Below are positions 19,973 to 24,554 of a stretch of 24,554 nucleotides of DNA, one piece after another. Source of the stretch: a virus; IMG/VR virus record IMGVR_UViG_3300032116_000094, positions 64,001 through 88,554 of that record; one strand, written 5' to 3'. The translations under genes and the position numbers were made by a program. Positions within the stretch are counted from its first letter, which is position 1, and every line of letters starts with the position of its first letter. The notes beneath the pieces were generated by a model, which did no database searches, was not told the origin of the DNA, and saw nothing but the letters and a program-made list of their open reading frames with translations.

Positions 19973-22900
19973 ATAATAAACTTAAATTTGATAAAGCGTA
20001 TATTTTGTATGCAACCGAAAATTATTTTCCAGTAATAGAATGTACTATAACTAGTATTAGGAAGTTCTCTAAATTACCGATAATAGTTTATTCTATAAAT
20101 AAAAAATTTGAAACATCTAATAATGACGTATATTGTGAAGTAATGTATAATATACATTTAAGGCATAAAAATAATGATGATTTATACATTAAAGGATTGG
20201 ATGAATCTAATTTTTATATTAAAAGAGAAAACCCTCACATATATTCAATATTAATCCAAAAACCATTTATAACAATACATGCCTTAGAAAATTATGCTAA
20301 AACAGTATTCTTTATTGATGCCGACTCAGTTATATTCAACAATATTGACATTTTTTTTGATTTATATCCAGAAAATGAAAATATTCCTTATTTTACCAAA
20401 GGCATTTATGATTTTTTAGCATATAACGAAATTGGTCATGAAGACGGTTTAGAAAATACCGTTGAACACAAATTATGCGAATTATTGAATATTGATCAAT
20501 CATTTAGGCTAAATACAAGTTATAGGCAATCTGGTTATTATATATCAGGCCAGAAGAGTATACCATTTTTAAATGAATGGTATATTACTTGCGGAATGGA
20601 TATAATATTTAGGAACCATGCAATTTATGCCCCTTATAACGAAGAAACCGTATTAAACTGCTTATTATGGAAATATAAAATAGATAAGGGTTTGCCTTTA
20701 ATATATGTTAACGGATCGTTAGATAGAATTGATATTATCAATGATAACAAAAATTATTTAGGTATTGAAAACGAAATACAAGAATGGTTTAAACTACCTC
20801 CCCAGAAAAATTCTGTGTATTTTATACATGGTGAAAAAAGACCAAATATTATTATGGATATGATAAATAAAATTGATGAAATAAAAAACCGAGATAGCGG
20901 AAAAAAAACAAATATATTGTATTTAGCCCCTCATTTATCAACAGGTGGTATGCCAGCTTTTCTACTAAAAAGAATTGAGGCCATAAAAAAATACTATAAT
21001 GACGAATTTAATATTTTTGTTGTTGAATATACAAATTATGGCGATGCATTTTCAGTGCAAAAAGATATGATAAAAACTATGATCGATTCTGATAAGTTTT
21101 ATTCCTTAGGATATTTAGGTGAACCTATTGATAATAAATACAAGTTATTGGATATTATTAAATATAATAATATAGACGTAGTACATATTGATGAACCAAT
21201 TGAAGGCTTTGACTCATTTAATCCTGTGCCAAGAGATTTAATTAACCTACTATATTCTGAGGACAGATCTTGGAATATTGTCGAAACATGCCATAATGTT
21301 GTATTTAATCCTAAACAATCAAAAGAATTTCATCCTGACGCATATGCTTTATGCTCAAAATATCATAAAAATGTAACTTTTGCTGATGAAAAAGAAATTT
21401 TAGAGTTAATTGAATATCCGATTGAAAATTTCAAAAAAACAAAAGCTGAAAAATTAAAAGCGCAATTAAGTTTAAATTTAGATCCTGAAGTAAGACACGT
21501 ATTAAATGTCGGTATTTGGACACCAGGTAAAAATCAAAAAGAATTCGTAGAAATTGCAAAATTGTTTGAAAACAATAACAATTTACATTTTCATGCTATT
21601 GGTTCCTTAGCACCTAATTTTGAAGACTATTGGGGCCCAATTGTTGAAAATTTACCTAAGAACATAACTGTATGGGGTGAAAGAAATGACGTTCATGCAT
21701 TTATGGCAGCTTCTGATGTTTTAATATTTAACTCAACATTTGAGTGTAACCCAATAACTCTAAAAGAAGCTATATCTTTTGGATTGAAAATATTAGCAAG
21801 AGATCTAAATGTTTATTTAGACACATACTCACAATATATTATACCAATAGATGATAATATTTTAGACACAAAAAATAAATTAGAAAAAATTGTAAATTCA
21901 AAATTATTTTCATATACAGCAACTAATGAACAGAATTCTTTTGCGGAAAAACATGTTAATTTATATCTAAATTTAAAAAACAAAGAATCCAAATATAAAT
22001 TAGATATAGCTCAATCATTTGTTGGTCAACCTTATTTTGAAATAAAAGGAAAGGATAATAACACATATCACGTAGAATTTATTGATGAAAATAACACACT
22101 TGTTTATTCTGAAAATATCACCACAAATACTTGGATAAGACTTAACCGAAAATATTATACAAAATGGAAAACTAATGTATCTATTGATGATAAAATTATA
22201 TATTCAAAAACATTATCATTAAAAAATGAAAGAGTTTATATCGCATTCGATAGTAACTCGTTAGGCGATACAATTGCTTGGATGCCATATTGCTTAGAAT
22301 TTAAGAAAAAACACAATTGTTATTTGATTGTATCAACATTTTGGAATAAATTATTTGTTGATGTTTACCCTGAAATTGAGTTCGTAACTCCTGGTGATAT
22401 TGTTTATGACTTATACGCGATGTATAACATAGGATATTATTATGATAATAATAGTGCCCCAGAAAACCCTCAAATAATACCCTTGCAAAAGGTGGCAACA
22501 AACATTTTAGGATTAAATTACCATGAAATTTCTCCAAGGATTAAATTTAATCCGGGGAAAAGACCTATTGAATCTAGATACGTTACCATAGCAACAGATT
22601 CTACAGCCCAACTAAAATATTGGAATTATCCTAGAGGTTGGGAAATACTTTGTGAGTATCTTCAAAATTGCGGATATAAAGTTATCTCTGTCTCAAAAGA
22701 AGCGTCTAAAATTAATGGGGTTATAAACTTATCCGATACATCAATAGAAAATACTATGAATGTGATTCATCATAGTGAGTTTTTAATCGGTTTATCTAGC
22801 GGTCTATCATGGCTTGCTTGGGCATTAGATAAACATGTTGTTATGATCGCTAATTTCACGGATGAGGACCAAGAATTTAAATCAAATTGTACTAGAATTA

Positions 22901-23079
22901 TTAATAAATCAGTATGTAACAGTTGTTGGAATAACCCATTATTTAAATTCGACAAATCAGATTGGAACTGGTGTCCAGAACATAAAAATACTCCTAGGCA
23001 ATTTGAATGCCATAAATCTATAACGCCAGATATGGTGTTTCAAAGAATAAAAAAAGACATATTTAAGTATGAAAATTGA
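19969..23079 (+). CDS. Three-module glycosyltransferase (GT-A + GT4-like + TibC-like GT9)
   Basis: 1036 residues with no signal or membrane segment. Module 1 (about 1-300) is a GT-A-type transferase, with KAYILYATENYFPVIECTI at the start and a metal-binding DAD at 117-119 (VFFIDADSVIF). Module 2 (about 310-650) is a GT-B enzyme of GT4 type: LSTGGMPAFLLKR (323-335), LNVGIWTPGKNQKEF, and the EX7E motif Glu592/Glu600 in FECNPITLKEA. A small beta segment (about 665-750, with YHVEFIDENN and WIRLNRKYYTKW) leads into module 3, a GT9 enzyme beginning SLGDTIAW (about 764-771). Module 3 ends with Cys983, Cys986, Cys1002 and Cys1014 (CNSCW, NWCPEH, FECHKS), like the iron finger of autotransporter O-heptosyltransferases (TibC/Aah). 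That family glycosylates Ser/Thr of proteins in the cytoplasm. Three enzymes in one chain suggest stepwise building of a glycan, probably on protein; this is inferred. Confidence 0.88.
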   Translation: MNNKLKFDKAYILYATENYFPVIECTITSIRKFSKLPIIVYSINKKFETSNNDVYCEVMYNIHLRHKNNDDLYIKGLDESNFYIKRENPHIYSILIQKPFITIHALENYAKTVFFIDADSVIFNNIDIFFDLYPENENIPYFTKGIYDFLAYNEIGHEDGLENTVEHKLCELLNIDQSFRLNTSYRQSGYYISGQKSIPFLNEWYITCGMDIIFRNHAIYAPYNEETVLNCLLWKYKIDKGLPLIYVNGSLDRIDIINDNKNYLGIENEIQEWFKLPPQKNSVYFIHGEKRPNIIMDMINKIDEIKNRDSGKKTNILYLAPHLSTGGMPAFLLKRIEAIKKYYNDEFNIFVVEYTNYGDAFSVQKDMIKTMIDSDKFYSLGYLGEPIDNKYKLLDIIKYNNIDVVHIDEPIEGFDSFNPVPRDLINLLYSEDRSWNIVETCHNVVFNPKQSKEFHPDAYALCSKYHKNVTFADEKEILELIEYPIENFKKTKAEKLKAQLSLNLDPEVRHVLNVGIWTPGKNQKEFVEIAKLFENNNNLHFHAIGSLAPNFEDYWGPIVENLPKNITVWGERNDVHAFMAASDVLIFNSTFECNPITLKEAISFGLKILARDLNVYLDTYSQYIIPIDDNILDTKNKLEKIVNSKLFSYTATNEQNSFAEKHVNLYLNLKNKESKYKLDIAQSFVGQPYFEIKGKDNNTYHVEFIDENNTLVYSENITTNTWIRLNRKYYTKWKTNVSIDDKIIYSKTLSLKNERVYIAFDSNSLGDTIAWMPYCLEFKKKHNCYLIVSTFWNKLFVDVYPEIEFVTPGDIVYDLYAMYNIGYYYDNNSAPENPQIIPLQKVATNILGLNYHEISPRIKFNPGKRPIESRYVTIATDSTAQLKYWNYPRGWEILCEYLQNCGYKVISVSKEASKINGVINLSDTSIENTMNVIHHSEFLIGLSSGLSWLAWALDKHVVMIANFTDEDQEFKSNCTRIINKSVCNSCWNNPLFKFDKSDWNWCPEHKNTPRQFECHKSITPDMVFQRIKKDIFKYEN

Positions 23080-23434
23080 GGTATCAATTGGAGAAATTGT
23101 AGATAAGTTATCTATTTTACAAATAAAAAAAGAAAATATATCCGATGTTAATAAATTGTATAACGTAAATAATGAATTTAGTTATTTACATGATATTGTA
23201 TTCAATGAGCTTAAAATCAGTGATGACGATTATTATAATCTTTTAATTATTAATAAAAGCTTGTGGGATATTGAAGATCATATACGAAAAAAAGAAATCG
23301 ATAAATCATTCGATGATGAGTTTATCGATTTAGCTAGAAAAGTTTATATTACAAACGACAAAAGATCCGTTATAAAAAAAGAAATAAATATAAAATATAA
23401 CTCATTATTTGTTGAAGAAAAATCTTACAAATAA
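23069..23434 (+). CDS. DUF6165 family protein
   Basis: 121 residues, all helical. It matches the family layout from end to end: MKIEVSIGEIVDKLSILQIK at the N-terminus, LWDIEDHIR in the middle, then FIDLARKVYITNDKRSVIKKEIN and the ending FVEEKSY. Members are found beside glycosyltransferases and polysaccharide genes in bacteria and phages, but their biochemical role is not known to me. Here the gene overlaps the large glycosyltransferase by 11 nt, so it is translated from the same message, and it is the last gene before a strong terminator. A helper or scaffold for the transferases is the simplest guess. Confidence 0.8.
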   Translation: MKIEVSIGEIVDKLSILQIKKENISDVNKLYNVNNEFSYLHDIVFNELKISDDDYYNLLIINKSLWDIEDHIRKKEIDKSFDDEFIDLARKVYITNDKRSVIKKEINIKYNSLFVEEKSYK

Positions 23435-23472
23435 AAAAAAATGTGGCAGAATTAACTGCCACATTTTTTTTA
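23433..23472. terminator. Bidirectional intrinsic terminator between convergent genes
   Basis: A perfect 9-bp GC-containing stem (ATGTGGCAG at 23441-23449, CTGCCACAT at 23456-23464) with a 6-nt loop is flanked by a run of eight A on the left and nine T on the right. A/T pairing extends the stem further. It can therefore terminate the plus-strand glycosyltransferase operon and the minus-strand fibre gene alike, each gene ending within a few bases of it. Confidence 0.92.
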
Positions 23473-24554
23473 TGATAATATAGTGAAAACTAATTGTGGA
23501 TGGAAATATAATGTATATTCACTTAAAGCTACGCCAATTATCTGTACTACGTCATCTTTGGCTGATGGCGGTGTTGTAGTTATATTTCCTGCTGTAGTAC
23601 TTAAATACCAAATAGTATTAGGACCACCATATGCTCCAACACCTGAAGACACTTTTGTTACAAACCCGTGCATCAAAAAGTTTCCTGCTGCACCACTACT
23701 TAAGCTTGTTTCAAGACATAAAGCTATTGCAGGAGCTGTAGAGCCCGTATCTGCGTCAGCTTTTTTAAATTGACCAAGTGTTGCGTCAATATATACAACA
23801 TCACCAAACGCTAATGATTCACCAGCAGTAAATCTGGTTATCATACCCCAACCCGCAGAGCCTGTTGTTCCTGTTGAAATTGGGTATATTGAGGTTATAC
23901 CTGTAAGTGCTGGTGATGTTCCCGAAGTGCCAGATGTTCCACTCGAACCTGATGATCCGCTTGAGCCAGAAGACCCTGATGAACCACTTGAACCTGAAGA
24001 GCCAGAAGATCCTGATGTACCAGAAGATCCCGACCTACCGGATGTACCTGATGTTCCACTCGAACCTGATGATCCGCTTGAGCCAGAAGACCCTGATGAA
24101 CCACTTGAACCTGAAGAGCCAGAAGATCCTGATGTACCAGAAGATCCTGACCTACCGGATGTGCCTGATGTACCACTCGAACCTGATGATCCGCTTGAGC
24201 CAGAAGACCCTGATGAACCACTTGAACCTGAAGAGCCAGAAGATCCTGATGTACCAGAAGATCCTGACCTACCGGATGTGCCAGAAGTACCAGAAGAGCC
24301 TGACGAACCGCTCGAACCAGATGAGCCAGAAGAGCCTGATGACCCGCTTGAACCACTCGAACCAGATGAGCCAGATGTACCAGAAGAGCCTGATGACCCG
24401 CTTGAACCACTCGAACCAGATGAGCCAGATGTGCCAGAAGAGCCTGATGACCCGCTTGAACCGCTCGAACCAGATGAGCCAGATGTACCAGAAGAGCCAG
24501 ATGATCCTGACGAACCGCTCGAACCAGATGAGCCAGATGTACCAGAAGAGCCTG
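23470..24554 (-). CDS. Collagen-like fibre protein (N-terminus off the right edge)
   Basis: The minus-strand frame ending at 23470 is open to the window's right end, giving at least 361 residues with the N-terminus missing. The ATG at 23844 is internal and not the start. From about 23925 rightward the product is almost entirely Gly-X-Y triplets with X and Y Ser or Thr (GSS, GTS), a collagen-like pattern without proline. Then comes a short junction (TGITSIYPISTGTTGSAGWG) and a C-terminal domain of about 125 residues: ITRFTAGESLAFGDVVYIDA, AIALCLETSLSSGAAGNFL, NTIWYLSTTAGNI, VVQIIGVALSE. This terminal domain is commonly found behind collagen-like stalks in phage fibre and capsid-associated proteins and likely trimerises. 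Dense Ser/Thr makes the stalk a possible O-glycosylation substrate; that is a hypothesis. Confidence 0.82.
   Translation of the reverse strand, partial: GSSGTSGSSGSSGSSGSSGSSGTSGSSGSSGSSGSSGSSGTSGSSGSSGSSGSSGSSGTSGSSGSSGSSGSSGSSGSSGSSGSSGSSGTSGTSGRSGSSGTSGSSGSSGSSGSSGSSGSSGSSGSSGTSGTSGRSGSSGTSGSSGSSGSSGSSGSSGSSGSSGSSGTSGTSGRSGSSGTSGSSGSSGSSGSSGSSGSSGSSGSSGTSGTSGTSPALTGITSIYPISTGTTGSAGWGMITRFTAGESLAFGDVVYIDATLGQFKKADADTGSTAPAIALCLETSLSSGAAGNFLMHGFVTKVSSGVGAYGGPNTIWYLSTTAGNITTTPPSAKDDVVQIIGVALSEYTLYFHPQLVFTILS
23933..24283 (-). repeat. Three tandem 117-bp copies in the collagen-like stalk
   Basis: Units begin at 23933, 24050 and 24167, each 117 bp (39 codons, 13 Gly-X-Y triplets), and differ at only a few bases (for example GATGTTCC versus GATGTACC). 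The near identity at the DNA level shows recent duplication, on top of the basic 9-bp triplet repeat. Confidence 0.85.
24326..24554 (-). repeat. 54-bp tandem repeats in the collagen-like stalk
   Basis: A different higher-order unit starts at 24326, 24380, 24434, 24488 and 24542 (the last cut by the window edge), each 54 bp or 18 codons, with a few substitutions between copies. It likely continues beyond the window. The two unit lengths point to independent expansions in one stalk. Confidence 0.8.

Noticed and set aside
23895-24410. 171-residue minus-strand open frame rich in His, Gln, Leu and Val
   Set aside because: It is a shadow frame of the Gly-Ser/Thr collagen-like repeat, which is the frame continuous with the C-terminal domain ending at 23470.
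23933-24554. CRISPR array, because of regular DNA repeats
   Set aside because: The repeats are contiguous without unique spacers, are multiples of 9 bp and code for Gly-X-Y triplets in one open frame.
1-24554. Integrase, attachment site, tRNA or transposase
   Set aside because: I looked for these on both strands and saw no convincing sequence. Nothing here shows that the phage is temperate.

Overview
This window looks like part of a tailed-phage (Caudoviricetes) genome that infects a member of the Bacteroidetes, probably a Flavobacteriia-like host. The phage call rests on an endolysin with lysis-type membrane genes, a T4-style recombination pair (gp46/gp47-like), a phage-encoded sigma factor, a primase, a RuvC-like resolvase, and large virion proteins with collagen-like and Thr-Pro repeats. 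The host call rests on four things: the sigma factor resembles the short primary sigma of Bacteroidetes; two genes have TAnnTTTG (Bacteroidetes -7) boxes next to their starts; two virion proteins carry SprB-like modules; and starts lack usable Shine-Dalgarno sequences and sit behind A/T-rich leaders. The DNA is AT-rich and densely coding, with many 1-8 nt overlaps and no gene-free stretch above about 120 nt. I see no tRNA, rRNA, IS element or CRISPR array.

Layout, left to right. Positions 1-4145 (all minus strand) hold a partial EF-hand repeat protein, two small phage proteins and a probable lysis cluster: an overlapping pair of membrane/coiled-coil proteins (spanin candidates), an unknown protein, an Amidase_2-type endolysin, a four-helix membrane protein (holin candidate) and a small anchored protein. 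Positions 4209-12311 (minus) hold the expression and DNA-metabolism block. In transcription order these are a RuvC-like resolvase, DnaG-type primase, PD-(D/E)XK nuclease, zinc-ribbon protein, SbcD/gp47, a coiled-coil protein, a membrane protein, a small basic protein, SbcC/gp46, an acidic protein and the sigma factor. Positions 12363-18914 (minus) hold five virion or tail-appendage genes, several of them modular and Cys-rich with Thr-Pro linkers. Positions 19031-23434 are the only plus-strand block: a GT9 glycosyltransferase, a 1036-residue three-module glycosyltransferase, and a DUF6165 protein. It ends at a strong bidirectional terminator. The right edge (23470-24554, minus) is the C-terminal part of a collagen-like fibre protein with Gly-Ser/Thr-Ser triplets.

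How it may fit together. The resolvase, nuclease, primase and gp46/47 pair would support recombination-dependent replication. The sigma factor would redirect host RNA polymerase, and the lysis cluster would release virions. The most intriguing part is the glycosyltransferase island lying between two blocks of Ser/Thr-rich surface-fibre genes. I infer, without proof, that it may be a dedicated O-glycosylation system for the phage's own fibres; the last module of the large enzyme resembles TibC/Aah-type protein O-heptosyltransferases.
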